Origin: an uncultured Lachnospiraceae bacterium
GTDB lineage: Bacteria; Bacillota; Clostridia; Lachnospirales; Lachnospiraceae
Assembly: GCA_902766365.1 (NCBI GenBank)
Contig: CACXDC010000186.1
Location: forward strand, 1-56,602
Length of the DNA: 56,602 bases
Reading direction: 5' to 3'
The notes under the pieces were generated by a model that was given only the letters and a program-made list of their open reading frames with translations, was not told the DNA's origin and did not search any database. Every line of letters starts with the position of its first letter. Positions within the stretch are counted from its first letter, which is position 1. The position numbers and the translations under genes are program-made. Below, piece after piece: positions 1 through 9,134 of the stretch.

Positions 1-15
1 ATATGTAATAATTTT

Positions 16-576
16 TCAATCCCTAAACATACCTTCAACAGAAGAAATTGCATTTTCCAGCAGCGTCTCCGGATCATTGCCGTCTATATCCAGATTCTCC
101 GCATAGATCAGTTTCGTTTCCTTAATATGAAATATATTGACTGCCAGATCTTTGATATATTCATAGCTGTACTTTGGATTATATGGACCGTCTGCTGTTG
201 TTACATAATACAGTTTCTTTGCTCTGCATAGTCCCTCCGGTCTTCCATCGGTTCCATACTTTGACACAATCCCGGTAACATAAATATTTTCCAGATAGAT
301 CTTAAGAACTGCCGGAAAAGATCCATCCCAGTATGGTGCTGCGATCACGATCATTTCGGCTTCTGCAAACTGCTTCGCAGCATCAAACATGGGATCACCA
401 TAGTTTTCTGCTTCGATCAGCTTGGTACGTCTTTCCAGTCTCTCCCTGTTTAATGGGTAAAAATCGGATTCATCCAGCTTAAGTTCATGGTAGTTCCCCA
501 GATTTTTCAGCAATGCCCTCGCCAGTCTGCCTGTTCTCGATTCTTCTCTGACGCAGGAATTAATATACAGAATCAT
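16..576 (-). CDS. NAD(P)H-dependent oxidoreductase, flavodoxin fold
   Basis: 186 aa. The N-terminus (MILYINSCVREESRTGRL) is the strand and phosphate-loop region of a flavodoxin-like fold. The middle 'APYWDGSFPAVLKIYLENIY' stretch, followed by a 'VTTADGPY' segment, is the pattern of the FMN-dependent NAD(P)H quinone reductase/azoreductase family. A soluble cytoplasmic flavoenzyme that reduces quinones or azo and nitro compounds is expected; the real substrate cannot be read. It starts 17 bases after the metA stop and is probably the last gene of that unit, with an AGGGG ribosome site upstream of the ATG. The stop lies near the window edge, so the terminator is not visible. Confidence 0.75.
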   Translation of the reverse strand: MILYINSCVREESRTGRLARALLKNLGNYHELKLDESDFYPLNRERLERRTKLIEAENYGDPMFDAAKQFAEAEMIVIAAPYWDGSFPAVLKIYLENIYVTGIVSKYGTDGRPEGLCRAKKLYYVTTADGPYNPKYSYEYIKDLAVNIFHIKETKLIYAENLDIDGNDPETLLENAISSVEGMFRD

Positions 577-593
577 TTTACCCGTACCCCTTT

Positions 594-1511
594 TCAGTTA
601 ATCTCATTCAGATCATAAGGTGTGGTCTGGTATACATAGTAATTGAGCCAGTTGCAGTAAAGGTTATTGCTGTGGGAACGCCACTGCAGGGATGGTCTTT
701 GTGTGTCATCGTTCCCCGGATAATAGTTCTTTGGCATCTGAATGGGAAGTCCCTTGTTTTTATCTCTCATGTATTCATTATGCAGGGTATACCTGTCATA
801 TTCCGGATGTCCCATAACGAAGATCTGCCGGCCTTCCTCCGCCATACAGAGAAGAACTCCTGCTTCCTCCGACTCTGCCAGCACTGTCAGAGCACTGCAG
901 TTATGAATGTCCTCAGAAAGAACTGCTGTATGTCTGCTGTGTGGGATCAGGAAAGTATCATCAAAGCCTCTCACAAGGGGAACCTTACGATTCATTACCT
1001 TATGCTCATAAACACCAAACAATTTCTGAGGCAGAAGCACCTTTTTCAGGCCATAATGATAGTAAAGCCCTGCCTGGGCTCCCCAGCAGATATGGAACGT
1101 GGAAAAAACATGGCTCCTGCTCCAGTCCATGATTTCACACAGTTCCTTCCAGTAATCCACCTCTTCAAAAGGGATCTGCTCCACCGGCGCCCCGGTAATG
1201 ATCAGTCCATCGTATTTGTTATTTTTCAGTTCATCAAATGTCTTGTAAAACTGGTTCAGATGCTGGATCGGTGTATTTAATGATACATGACTGTTCATTT
1301 TCATAAAGGAAACTGCTATCTGCAGCGGGGTATTGGACAGTGCCCGAAGAAGCTGCAGCTCCGTATCCTGCTTCACCGGCATCAGATTCAGGATGCAGAT
1401 GCTAAGGGGACGGATATTCTGATGTGTCGCCCTTTCTTCATCCATTACGAATATATTCTCATTTTCCAGTATGCCTTTTGCTGGCAGATCATTTTGTACC
1501 CTGACCGGCAT
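594..1511 (-). CDS. metA: Homoserine O-acyltransferase (probably acetyl-CoA dependent)
   Basis: 305 aa, the usual MetA length. It acylates the hydroxyl of homoserine in the first committed step of methionine synthesis. Cys142 (FHICWG) is the catalytic cysteine, and His235 and Glu237 (GHPEY) complete the active site. Residue 111 is Glu (ITGAPVE); published structural and mutational work on MetA shows that Glu111 favours acetyl-CoA and Gly111 favours succinyl-CoA, so I infer an acetyltransferase despite the common name homoserine succinyltransferase. The ATG has a GGAGG site. The 48-base gap to the upstream gene leaves no room for a SAM riboswitch, so control must come from further upstream or be absent. 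Confidence 0.95.
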   Translation of the reverse strand: MPVRVQNDLPAKGILENENIFVMDEERATHQNIRPLSICILNLMPVKQDTELQLLRALSNTPLQIAVSFMKMNSHVSLNTPIQHLNQFYKTFDELKNNKYDGLIITGAPVEQIPFEEVDYWKELCEIMDWSRSHVFSTFHICWGAQAGLYYHYGLKKVLLPQKLFGVYEHKVMNRKVPLVRGFDDTFLIPHSRHTAVLSEDIHNCSALTVLAESEEAGVLLCMAEEGRQIFVMGHPEYDRYTLHNEYMRDKNKGLPIQMPKNYYPGNDDTQRPSLQWRSHSNNLYCNWLNYYVYQTTPYDLNEIN

Positions 1512-1559
1512 TCTTTTTTCCTCCGATTTCTTTCATCTTATTCTGTCGCCTTTTATCTG

Positions 1560-2114
1560 TTAATAAAACACCCGGCCGCTTTCGAGATTCTTTCTGTACT
1601 CACATGCTTTTGCATAAAGCATGTTCGGATGAATACAATGTTTTTCCTCTGAGCATTTCCTGTACCTTGCACAGCAGGCGAAGGCCGCCGCCTTTGGCAC
1701 ATAATTTTCTATGCCATATCGGATACAATTCAGGAGACATTCCACAAACTTCTCCGAATTTTTATCCATTCTGATAGAAAACCGTCCATTTAAGTCTTCC
1801 ACAGCTTCTCCAAATTCCTTTAATCCGGGATTTCTGGAATCAACTGCTACCATATCCAGGTTTGATTTCAGAATGCCGTCCCTGATCCTGACAAGAACTG
1901 TATTCCTGCTTCCGTTCCGCTTATCTTCCACAAGATCCGGCTCATAAACACATACAGCATACGAAGAGATTCTGTTGTCTTTTCCCGGATTTTCCATCAC
2001 TGACAGAGAATGCTCTGTCAGATGCAATTCCTGCTCCAGTGCCGGGAATATCGCAGTCAGGCGTTCACTCCACCCCTCTGCTGCATCTGCTTCCACAAAT
2101 TTATTTTCATTCAT
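1560..2114 (-). CDS. Uncharacterised protein with C-terminal cysteine motif
   Basis: 184 aa, no recognised family. Residues 1-140 look like an ordinary acidic globular domain with no signal peptide or membrane segment. The last about 40 residues carry a compact cluster of cysteines and a histidine (FACCARYRKCSEEKHCIHP, then AC in AKACEYRKNLESGR). I recall the same tail at the end of other clostridial hypothetical proteins, which suggests a small metal-binding or recruitment module; that is memory plus inference. It sits between ligA and metA in the same direction, 65 bases from ligA. Neither neighbour points to a function. Confidence 0.6.
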   Translation of the reverse strand: MNENKFVEADAAEGWSERLTAIFPALEQELHLTEHSLSVMENPGKDNRISSYAVCVYEPDLVEDKRNGSRNTVLVRIRDGILKSNLDMVAVDSRNPGLKEFGEAVEDLNGRFSIRMDKNSEKFVECLLNCIRYGIENYVPKAAAFACCARYRKCSEEKHCIHPNMLYAKACEYRKNLESGRVFY

Positions 2115-2179
2115 ATTTTACCTGATCCTTCTTTCTCTTCCATTAAACAATAAATATCCCTGTGAAACAAGCAAAAAAC

Positions 2180-4216
2180 TCAGGAAAGCATTTTCAGAAG
2201 TTCTTCCTCTGTAATAACAGGAATCCCAAGTTCCTGTGCTTTGGTCAGCTTGCTTCCCGCCGCCTCACCTGCCACCAGATAATCTGTCTTTTTGCTCACA
2301 GAACCTGTACATTTTCCACCATTACTTTCGATCAGGTCTGCGACTTCTTTTCTGCCAAGTGTCGGCAGTGTTCCCGTCACAACAATCGTCAGTCCCTTTA
2401 ATTTATCACCTGCACCGGTATTTTCCGGCATTTCCATGGTAAGCCCGGCAGCCCTAAGTTCTGATATGACTGCCTGATTTTCCGGATCATCAAAGTACTG
2501 CCTGATGCACAGTGCTGTCGTATCTCCTATGTCATCAATTGCGATCAGCTCTTCATAAGAAGCCTTCTGCAGATCTGAAATGGAAGCAAAGTGCTTCATA
2601 ATCGTCCTGGCTGTATTTTTCCCTACATTTCTGATCCCCAGACCTGTCAGCAGTTTAAACGGCTCATTTTCCTTGGATTTTTCGATTGCCTCCAGCACTC
2701 TGACCGTTCCCTTTTCTTTTCCAAATACGCCTTTTTCAATTAATTCTTCCTTGTGCTCCTTCAGTTTATAAATATCCGCAAAGGTTTTCACATATCCGGT
2801 TTTGATCAGCGTATCAATGATCGAATCTCCAAGCCCCATGATGTTCATGGCATCCAGAGAGCAGAAATAGGAAATAGTTCTTGTAAGCTGTGCCGGACAA
2901 AGCGCATTCTGACAGCAGATATCAGCCATATCCTCATCCTTCACCAGGATACTCCCGCAGACCGGACATCTTTCCGGTGCCTTAAAAACCTGCTCTGGTG
3001 CCTCGACACATCCATTTAACTTGGGGATAATTTCTCCACTCTTAAAGATCCTGTATGCACCGCCAAGACCTGCCTGCATTTCATTAATATAATCCTGATT
3101 ATGCAGTGTTGCTCTTGAAACATTCGTTCCGCACAGTCTTGCAGGCTTTCCAGTGATCTGATCATGAAATACCCCGGTAAAGGTAAGCTTCCCGGTTCTG
3201 CCGACATCCACAAGGATATCATCCATGATCACGATCCTCTCTTCCGGTGGATACTTATAGGCAATATGCCCACTTGAATATTTGCTTCCCGCCGGGAAAT
3301 CATTCCGGTACCGGATCTGATCGATCTTAACAACAGCTCCGTCAATATCGTAGTCCAGTTCTCCACGCATATCGCCAATCTCATCTATCGTTCTGATAAT
3401 TTCCTCTGCTGTACTGCATTTTCTGTGAAAAACAACTGGTATCCCATGCTGTTGCAGGATATCCATTCCACTGCAGTGACTTTCTGTCAGTTCCTCCGGT
3501 CCCTGCTGCACATTAAACACAAACATCCGAAGTCCCCGCTTCCTTGTGATCCCCGGGTCCAGCTGGCGCAGTGTTCCTGCCGCCAGGTTTCTTGGATTGG
3601 CAGCCAGTTTCTTTCCCACTTTTTCCTGCTCAAGATTATAGCTTTCAAAATCTTCATGGGACATGTATACTTCTCCACGAAGCTGTAGGGAATCATAAGG
3701 CAGATCCACTGACCGTTTCACATCAGGGATCACAAGTGCATTGGCTGTCACATCCTCGCCAACCAGTCCATCTCCCCTGGTTTCTGCAAGAATAAGCTTT
3801 AAGCCCCCATCTTCAGCTTTCTCATACCGCAGCGTCATGCTGAGTCCGTCTATTTTGGTCTCCACAGAAAAACTGCAGTCCGGATGAAGGGCTTTTACCT
3901 TCTCTACCCATGCAGTAACATCTTCCTTCGTAAAAACATCTTCAATAGAAAGCATAGGCACATCATGTGTCACCTTAACACCAGCCTCACGTTTCGCTGT
4001 TCCGCCAATCTTCTGCGTCGGAGACTGTGGTGTGACCCATTCCGGATGTTCCTTCTCGGCTGCTTTCAGTTTCAGCATCAACTGATCATAGTCATAATCA
4101 CTGATCTCCGGTTCATCCTGATTATAATAGCGGTCCATATGATAATTGATCGTTTTCGTAAGTTCATCATATTCTTTTTTGTCCATTGCCTCTGTTTCTA
4201 TCACATTATTTCCCAT
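2180..4216 (-). CDS. ligA: NAD-dependent DNA ligase
   Basis: 678 aa, normal for LigA. It seals nicks in replication and repair using NAD+. The N-terminal Ia domain shows the PEISDYDYDQL pattern. Lys121 in ETKIDG is the adenylated lysine. The OB fold lies around residues 325-400. Zinc-finger cysteines are at 417, 420, 434/435 and 440; helix-hairpin-helix repeats span about 520-580 (GIRNVGKNTA and DDIGDTTA), and the BRCT domain is at about 604-678. Two starts are possible: the ATG used here and one 10 codons inside (MDKKEY); the internal one fits family N-termini slightly better, but neither has a well-spaced ribosome site. Confidence 0.97.
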   Translation of the reverse strand: MGNNVIETEAMDKKEYDELTKTINYHMDRYYNQDEPEISDYDYDQLMLKLKAAEKEHPEWVTPQSPTQKIGGTAKREAGVKVTHDVPMLSIEDVFTKEDVTAWVEKVKALHPDCSFSVETKIDGLSMTLRYEKAEDGGLKLILAETRGDGLVGEDVTANALVIPDVKRSVDLPYDSLQLRGEVYMSHEDFESYNLEQEKVGKKLAANPRNLAAGTLRQLDPGITRKRGLRMFVFNVQQGPEELTESHCSGMDILQQHGIPVVFHRKCSTAEEIIRTIDEIGDMRGELDYDIDGAVVKIDQIRYRNDFPAGSKYSSGHIAYKYPPEERIVIMDDILVDVGRTGKLTFTGVFHDQITGKPARLCGTNVSRATLHNQDYINEMQAGLGGAYRIFKSGEIIPKLNGCVEAPEQVFKAPERCPVCGSILVKDEDMADICCQNALCPAQLTRTISYFCSLDAMNIMGLGDSIIDTLIKTGYVKTFADIYKLKEHKEELIEKGVFGKEKGTVRVLEAIEKSKENEPFKLLTGLGIRNVGKNTARTIMKHFASISDLQKASYEELIAIDDIGDTTALCIRQYFDDPENQAVISELRAAGLTMEMPENTGAGDKLKGLTIVVTGTLPTLGRKEVADLIESNGGKCTGSVSKKTDYLVAGEAAGSKLTKAQELGIPVITEEELLKMLS

Positions 4217-4335
4217 TTTATTTGCAGGATTCCCTTCATTTATTTCTATTTTTCTTTCAACTCTTATTTCATAATCCCTGTTTTTCTCTGCCTGGCCGTC
4301 TGCAGGCTCTCAGGTACCAAAAAGATCTTACACTC

Positions 4336-5073
4336 CTACAATTCCTTATATTTACTGGTATTTTTCATGCACGAATTATATAACATCTGTAATTCTATTC
4401 CTTCGATCTGGCGATATTTCCCTGGTAATAAGCCTGCAAGTTCCACAGTTGCCACCCGGATTCTTTTGATTGCTGTCACCTCAAATCCCAAAGCATGGGA
4501 CATTCGCCTGATCTGTCTGTTGACTCCCTGAGTTAGAATGATCCGGAAGGTAAATTTCCCGATTTTCTCTACCTTACATGGTTTTGTCCTGCGGTTCAGC
4601 TCCTTTAAGAACACACCATCTGCCATATTCTGCAGGAACTCCCCTGTAATCTCCTTATTCACCTTCACAATGTATTCTTTTTCATGACTTCCACTGCCAT
4701 TCATCATCGTATGGATCAGGTCCCCGTCATTCGTAAGCAGGATCAGCCCCTCTGAATCTTTATCAAGCCGGCCTGCATAGGTCACTCTCACCGGCAGCTT
4801 CACCTGCTGCGTCAGAACCTTGTCCGCATGCCGGTCTCTTTCTGTACACGTCACTCCCAAAGGTTTATAGTAAGCGTAAACCACTTTATCATTTTTCCTG
4901 GGAAGGTGTTTTCCATTCACCACGATCTCGTCCTCATCCGAAACCTGAATACCCATCATGGCTTTCTGTCCGTTTACCTGGACTCTTCCTTCTTCTATCA
5001 GCTTATCAGCATCCCTCCGTGAACATATACCGCAGGATGCCAGATATTTATTCAGTCTTTCCTTCTGCATCAT
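4336..5073 (-). CDS. 23S rRNA pseudouridine synthase (RluB/RluF type)
   Basis: 245 aa. An S4 RNA-binding domain covers residues 5-55 (LNKYLASCGICSRRDADKLI). The RsuA/RluB/E/F catalytic domain follows, with Asp104 in GRLDKDSEG as the conserved catalytic aspartate. The C-terminal 'GVNRQIRRM' motif is typical of this branch. It converts a specific uridine in rRNA to pseudouridine; RluF-like (U2604) and RluB-like (U2605) enzymes cannot be separated by eye. It starts 18 bases after hflX, so the two are very likely cotranscribed. Confidence 0.9.
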   Translation of the reverse strand: MMQKERLNKYLASCGICSRRDADKLIEEGRVQVNGQKAMMGIQVSDEDEIVVNGKHLPRKNDKVVYAYYKPLGVTCTERDRHADKVLTQQVKLPVRVTYAGRLDKDSEGLILLTNDGDLIHTMMNGSGSHEKEYIVKVNKEITGEFLQNMADGVFLKELNRRTKPCKVEKIGKFTFRIILTQGVNRQIRRMSHALGFEVTAIKRIRVATVELAGLLPGKYRQIEGIELQMLYNSCMKNTSKYKEL

Positions 5074-5091
5074 TTTCCCCGTTTTCTTCCC

Positions 5092-6414
5092 TTATTCTGT
5101 TTTTCCCTTCAGATAACTTCGATATTTCTCTTTATCTGCCGGATGGCATTTCACTGAAAGAAGCGTTCCCTCTTCCTGATATTCCCGCTTAAGTATCACA
5201 GCATTTTCCATAAAATAAGAAACAATATCCCCTCTTTGAAAGGGAATCAGAAATTCTCCTTCCACCTGGTCCGCATAAATCTTTTCCAGGATCTCCCTGA
5301 CAAGCAGATCCAGTGATGCTTCTTCCCTGGCTGAAACAAAGAGTTTATCTCCTACCACCCTCGGATAGGAAGCTCCATCTCTTCTGTCCGCTTTATTATA
5401 TACGGTAAGCATGGGAATGTGTCCTGCGGAAAGCTCTGACAGGGTCTGTGCCGTTGTTTTCATCTGTTCCTCATAAAAAGGATCCGAATAATCCACCACC
5501 TGTATAAGCAGGTCAGCATTCTCTATTTCCTCCAGTGTAGATCGGAATGCTTTCACCAGGCTGTGGGGCAGATCATGGATAAATCCAACTGTATCTGACA
5601 GCAGAAAGTCTCTGTTATCCCCGGTACTGATCCGGCGGACCGAGGTATCCAGTGTGGCAAAAAGCATATCCTTCTCAAGCACTCTCTTTTCTTCTCCGGC
5701 TGCATAGCGGTCCACCATAGCGTTCATGATCGTTGATTTTCCTGCATTGGTATACCCGACAAGGGAAACAAGCGGCAGTCTTCCTTTATTTCTTCTGCTC
5801 CGCTGTACTTCCCTCTCCTTGGTAATTTCCTTCAGTTCACGCTGCAGTTCTGCAATTCTGTGTTCGATCTTCCGTCTGTCTAACTCCAGCTTTTTTTCTC
5901 CGGCTCCCCTGCTGCTCATGCTGCCACTGGTTCCGCCCTGCCTTGTCAGTGCTTCATGCATGCCTACCAGTCTCGGCAGGAGATACTGCAGCTTTGCAGT
6001 TTCCACCTGAAGCCTGGCTTCTCTTGTCCTGGCTCTGCTTTCAAAGATCTCCAGGATCAGTGTCGTCCTGTCCATAACAGGGACATCCAGCAGATCCTGC
6101 AGATTTCTCAGCTGGGATGGTGTCAGGGAATTGTTGAAAACAACCAGATCTGCTTCCAGCCTTACACACAGTTCCTTTAATTCCTGTACCTTACCAGCTC
6201 CCATATAGAGTCCTTTATTCACTGTTTCCAGTTTCTGTACGACCATACCGACCGGTTCCATATAGTAGGCTTTTGCAAGGCTGGCAAGTTCATCCATTCT
6301 GTGTGACATATCACCTGTTGATTCTGTGATACCCTCCTCCACTGCCGCCAGTACGACCCTTTCTGCTCTTTCCTCTGTTATTTCAACTGTATTACTGTTC
6401 CGCACTTCCTGCAT
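5092..6414 (-). CDS. hflX: Ribosome-associated GTPase HflX
   Basis: 440 aa. The N-terminal HflX domain spans about 20-175 and includes the glycine-rich TRQGGTSGSMSSRGAGEKKLE segment characteristic of the family. A short coiled region (175-210) leads to the GTPase domain with G1 at 219-227 (GYTNAGKST), G3 (DTVGF) and G4 (NKAD). HflX splits stalled or heat-damaged 70S ribosomes. Its ATG lies inside the 3' end of the upstream HAD-AroA gene (23-base overlap), with an AGGA ribosome site within that coding sequence, so translation is probably coupled. Confidence 0.97.
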   Translation of the reverse strand: MQEVRNSNTVEITEERAERVVLAAVEEGITESTGDMSHRMDELASLAKAYYMEPVGMVVQKLETVNKGLYMGAGKVQELKELCVRLEADLVVFNNSLTPSQLRNLQDLLDVPVMDRTTLILEIFESRARTREARLQVETAKLQYLLPRLVGMHEALTRQGGTSGSMSSRGAGEKKLELDRRKIEHRIAELQRELKEITKEREVQRSRRNKGRLPLVSLVGYTNAGKSTIMNAMVDRYAAGEEKRVLEKDMLFATLDTSVRRISTGDNRDFLLSDTVGFIHDLPHSLVKAFRSTLEEIENADLLIQVVDYSDPFYEEQMKTTAQTLSELSAGHIPMLTVYNKADRRDGASYPRVVGDKLFVSAREEASLDLLVREILEKIYADQVEGEFLIPFQRGDIVSYFMENAVILKREYQEEGTLLSVKCHPADKEKYRSYLKGKTE

Positions 6415-8416
6415 GATTGTTTTCCTGTAATTCCTCGATCAATTCAAAATAATTTTCAAATGTTTTCCTACAGCATCCGGGGTTCCTGATCCCGATCTTT
6501 CCTGTTTTCAGTCCGATCAGAGAAAAAGCCATTGCCATTCTGTGATCCTCATAAGTCTCCACTTCCGTTTCTCTGATCTCACCTTCTGAAACCGGTCTGA
6601 TCAGAATTCCTTTTTCCTCCGGAATCTCCTCGCATCTGATTCCCATCCGGTTTAATTCTGTGATGATCGCTTTCATCCGGTCAGATTCCTGATAGCGGAT
6701 ATGTTCTATATCACAGATCCTTGTCTCTGAAGCAGCAAATGGTGCAATTGCTGCCATGGTCATAGTCTGGTCAGAAAAATCCTTCATGGAAAGAGTTTGC
6801 CCCGGATAGGAACTTAACAGACGCCCATCCACACAGATTCCTTTCTCTGTATCCTCCATCTTACACCCCATTTGGGAAAGCACAGACAGAAATGCGATAT
6901 CTCCCTGCATGGAGTTTTCATGGACTCCATTTACGATAACACTTGTTTTTAAAAGTGGTGCCATTGCATAGAAATAACAGGCTCCGGAAACATCTGGCTC
7001 GATCTCATATACCGGAACGCCAAAGGAAGTGTTGCCGGACACGGTGCACTTCCTTCCTTCCCTTGACACTTCAATTCCAAACTGTCTCATCATAGCAAGT
7101 GTCATTTTAATATATGCACCTTCGCTTCTGTCTCCTTCCAGTATGACAGTCAGACCATCTTTTTTCATGGCTGCACACATTAATAAAGCACTGGCAAACT
7201 GACTGCTGATCTCTGTATCAATACTTACTTCCTTCTGATGAATACCACTGGAACGCAGGGCAAACGGAAAATGTCCTTCTTCCCCGTGGAACTCAAATGT
7301 AACACCACATGTCTCCAGCAAGGAAAGCAATGGTTCCATGGGGCGCTTACACATCTGGGGCGATGCTGTCAGTTCATAATCCCCTCCGGCCATAGCCAGC
7401 ATTACTGTAAGAAAACGTGCCGCAGTTCCTGCACTTCTTACATTGATGGAAGCCTTTCTGTCAGGGATTCTTCCTCCTGTTCCTTCTATTATGACTTCTT
7501 TCTTTTTTTCATTTATCTCAACATTAAATCCTAATTTAACTAAGCAGTCAAGAAAGCCACGGGAATCATCGCTGAACAGGACTCCTTTCAAATGACATGT
7601 TCCCTGTGACAGTGCTGCCAGAAGAAGTGCCCTGTTTGTGATACTTTTAGATCCCGGCACACTTACAGTGATTTCCCGTCCCTCCGGAAACTTTGGCAGC
7701 CATTTTACAAATACTTCCGTTTCCTTTTCTGTTTCTTTCCCGGATGTTTCTATCAGCGCCAGCAGTTCTTCCGGTCTGTTTATCATCGTAGCCGCTCCGG
7801 CCGCCTGCAGTTCTTCTACCGTCCGGAATCCCCATGTGACAGATACACAGTCCATTCCTGCATTCCTGGCAGTCGCAATATCCACATCGGAGTCTCCCAC
7901 ATACAGGGCATCTTTTGCAGACACCTGTAATAACCGCAGTGCCTCCCTGGCAGTATCCGGTGCCGGTTTCTTGCGGATTCCTTCACTGGCTCCGATCGCT
8001 ACCTTCAGATATTTTTCAAAATAAAGATGATACAGGACATCTACTCCCTCCTGCATCTTATTGGATACGATTGCCGTTTTGATCCCCTTTTTCTGTAAGT
8101 CTGTCAGAAGCTCTGCGATTCCGGGATAGAGACAGGTCTTATCATTGCAGTGTTCTTCATAATATGCTTTAAATACAGCAAACACCTCTGTAAATGTCTT
8201 TTCATCCTGATCCGGCATAAGTGCCCTCTGTACCAGCTTCTCAACACCATTTCCAACAAAGTTCCGTACTTCTTCCAGTGACCGTTCTTTTTTATGATAC
8301 ATCCGCAGTGCATAATTTACACTGTCCTTCAGATCCTCCAGTGTATTTAACAGAGTTCCATCCAGGTCAAATATAACTGCCTGGTATGCTTTTTTCTCTT
8401 TGGTCTGATTTTTCAT
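6392..8416 (-). CDS. aroA: Fused HAD phosphatase / EPSP synthase
   Basis: 674 aa in one open frame. Residues about 10-225 are a HAD-superfamily phosphoglycolate-phosphatase-like domain: motif I DLDGTLL 17-23, motif II Ser118-Asn119, Lys149/150, and motif IV GDSDVD 174-179. After a Lys/Glu-rich linker (226-235), residues about 240-665 are a full 3-phosphoshikimate 1-carboxyvinyltransferase: PGSKSITNR 254-262, SAGTAARFL 328-336, Asp549 (DFSDQTM), QESDR 576-580 and EDHRMAM 623-629. It makes EPSP in the shikimate route. Both halves keep their catalytic residues. The HAD substrate is unknown. A good AAGGAAG site precedes the ATG. A DAHP synthase of the same pathway lies elsewhere in the window (18.8 kb). 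Confidence 0.93.
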   Translation of the reverse strand: MKNQTKEKKAYQAVIFDLDGTLLNTLEDLKDSVNYALRMYHKKERSLEEVRNFVGNGVEKLVQRALMPDQDEKTFTEVFAVFKAYYEEHCNDKTCLYPGIAELLTDLQKKGIKTAIVSNKMQEGVDVLYHLYFEKYLKVAIGASEGIRKKPAPDTAREALRLLQVSAKDALYVGDSDVDIATARNAGMDCVSVTWGFRTVEELQAAGAATMINRPEELLALIETSGKETEKETEVFVKWLPKFPEGREITVSVPGSKSITNRALLLAALSQGTCHLKGVLFSDDSRGFLDCLVKLGFNVEINEKKKEVIIEGTGGRIPDRKASINVRSAGTAARFLTVMLAMAGGDYELTASPQMCKRPMEPLLSLLETCGVTFEFHGEEGHFPFALRSSGIHQKEVSIDTEISSQFASALLMCAAMKKDGLTVILEGDRSEGAYIKMTLAMMRQFGIEVSREGRKCTVSGNTSFGVPVYEIEPDVSGACYFYAMAPLLKTSVIVNGVHENSMQGDIAFLSVLSQMGCKMEDTEKGICVDGRLLSSYPGQTLSMKDFSDQTMTMAAIAPFAASETRICDIEHIRYQESDRMKAIITELNRMGIRCEEIPEEKGILIRPVSEGEIRETEVETYEDHRMAMAFSLIGLKTGKIGIRNPGCCRKTFENYFELIEELQENNHAGSAEQ

Positions 8417-8494
8417 GCCTACTTCCTTTCTTACGATACACAGCTATCTGTTTAACAGCATACAATATCTTAAGTCCTTTTAAAAGAGGTTTTT

Positions 8495-9022
8495 ATGGCT
8501 ACAGTTGTAATTGATGCCGGTCATGGGGGTTCCGACTTTGGCGCTACCTATCTTGGGCGGAAAGAAAAGGATGATGCCCTGCGCCTTGCCCTTGCTGTAG
8601 GAAACATACTGGAAGAAAATGGTGTAAACGTGATCTATACAAGAACCAGTGATGTCTATACCTCCCCTGCCGGGAAAGCTGCAATGGCAAATGCCTCCGG
8701 TGCAGACTATTTTCTCTCTATCCATCGCAATTCCAGTCCCTATGACAACCAGTATACCGGCATAGAATCCCTCGTTTATTCCAGAAACGGCATTGCCAGA
8801 ACCATTGCAGAGAACATAAACCGTGAACTTACCCGTGTAGGATTTGTCAATCAGGGGATCCAGGAGCGGCCAAATCTGGCTGTACTTCGCCGGACTGACA
8901 TGCCTGCTGTTCTTGTAGAAGTCGGATTTATTAATACAGATAAAGATAACATTCGTTTTGATACTCAGTTTCAGGAAATTGCCAGGGCAATTGCCGATGG
9001 GCTGTTAATGAGTATCTCCTGA
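8495..9022 (+). CDS. N-acetylmuramoyl-L-alanine amidase (Amidase_3), no signal peptide
   Basis: 175 aa made of just one Amidase_3 catalytic domain. Zinc ligands are His10 (DAGHGG), Glu24 and His77 (SIHRN); Glu142 (VEVGFI) is the catalytic glutamate. It cuts the bond between MurNAc and the stem peptide of peptidoglycan. It has no signal peptide, membrane segment, SH3 or SPOR-like domain, and the ribosome site AAGAGG sits right before the ATG, so an upstream leader is not missed. That fits a mother-cell lytic enzyme of the CwlC kind or a phage-derived endolysin; no phage genes are nearby. It is divergent from the HAD-AroA operon. Confidence 0.9.
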   Translation: MATVVIDAGHGGSDFGATYLGRKEKDDALRLALAVGNILEENGVNVIYTRTSDVYTSPAGKAAMANASGADYFLSIHRNSSPYDNQYTGIESLVYSRNGIARTIAENINRELTRVGFVNQGIQERPNLAVLRRTDMPAVLVEVGFINTDKDNIRFDTQFQEIARAIADGLLMSIS

Positions 9023-9026
9023 CATG

Positions 9027-9055
9027 CAGGAAACCTGCCGATGGCAGGTTTCCTG
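9027..9055. terminator. Perfect 13-bp hairpin between convergent genes
   Basis: Arms 9027-9039 (caggaaacctgcc) and 9043-9055 pair perfectly around a 3-base loop. It begins 5 bases after the amidase stop and faces the end of the convergent DUF4037 gene at 9135. There is no strong T tract on either side, so it is a terminator or mRNA 3'-end protector by position and stability only. Confidence 0.6.
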
Positions 9056-9134
9056 ATATGATCCGTGCAGAATATATAAGCTTATGCTTTATAAATTAAA
9101 TCACATTTTAATTTATTTTCATTTTATACAACAT

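Noticed and set aside
1512-1559. SAM riboswitch ahead of metA
   Set aside because: The gap to the upstream stop is 48 bases with no stem-rich sequence.
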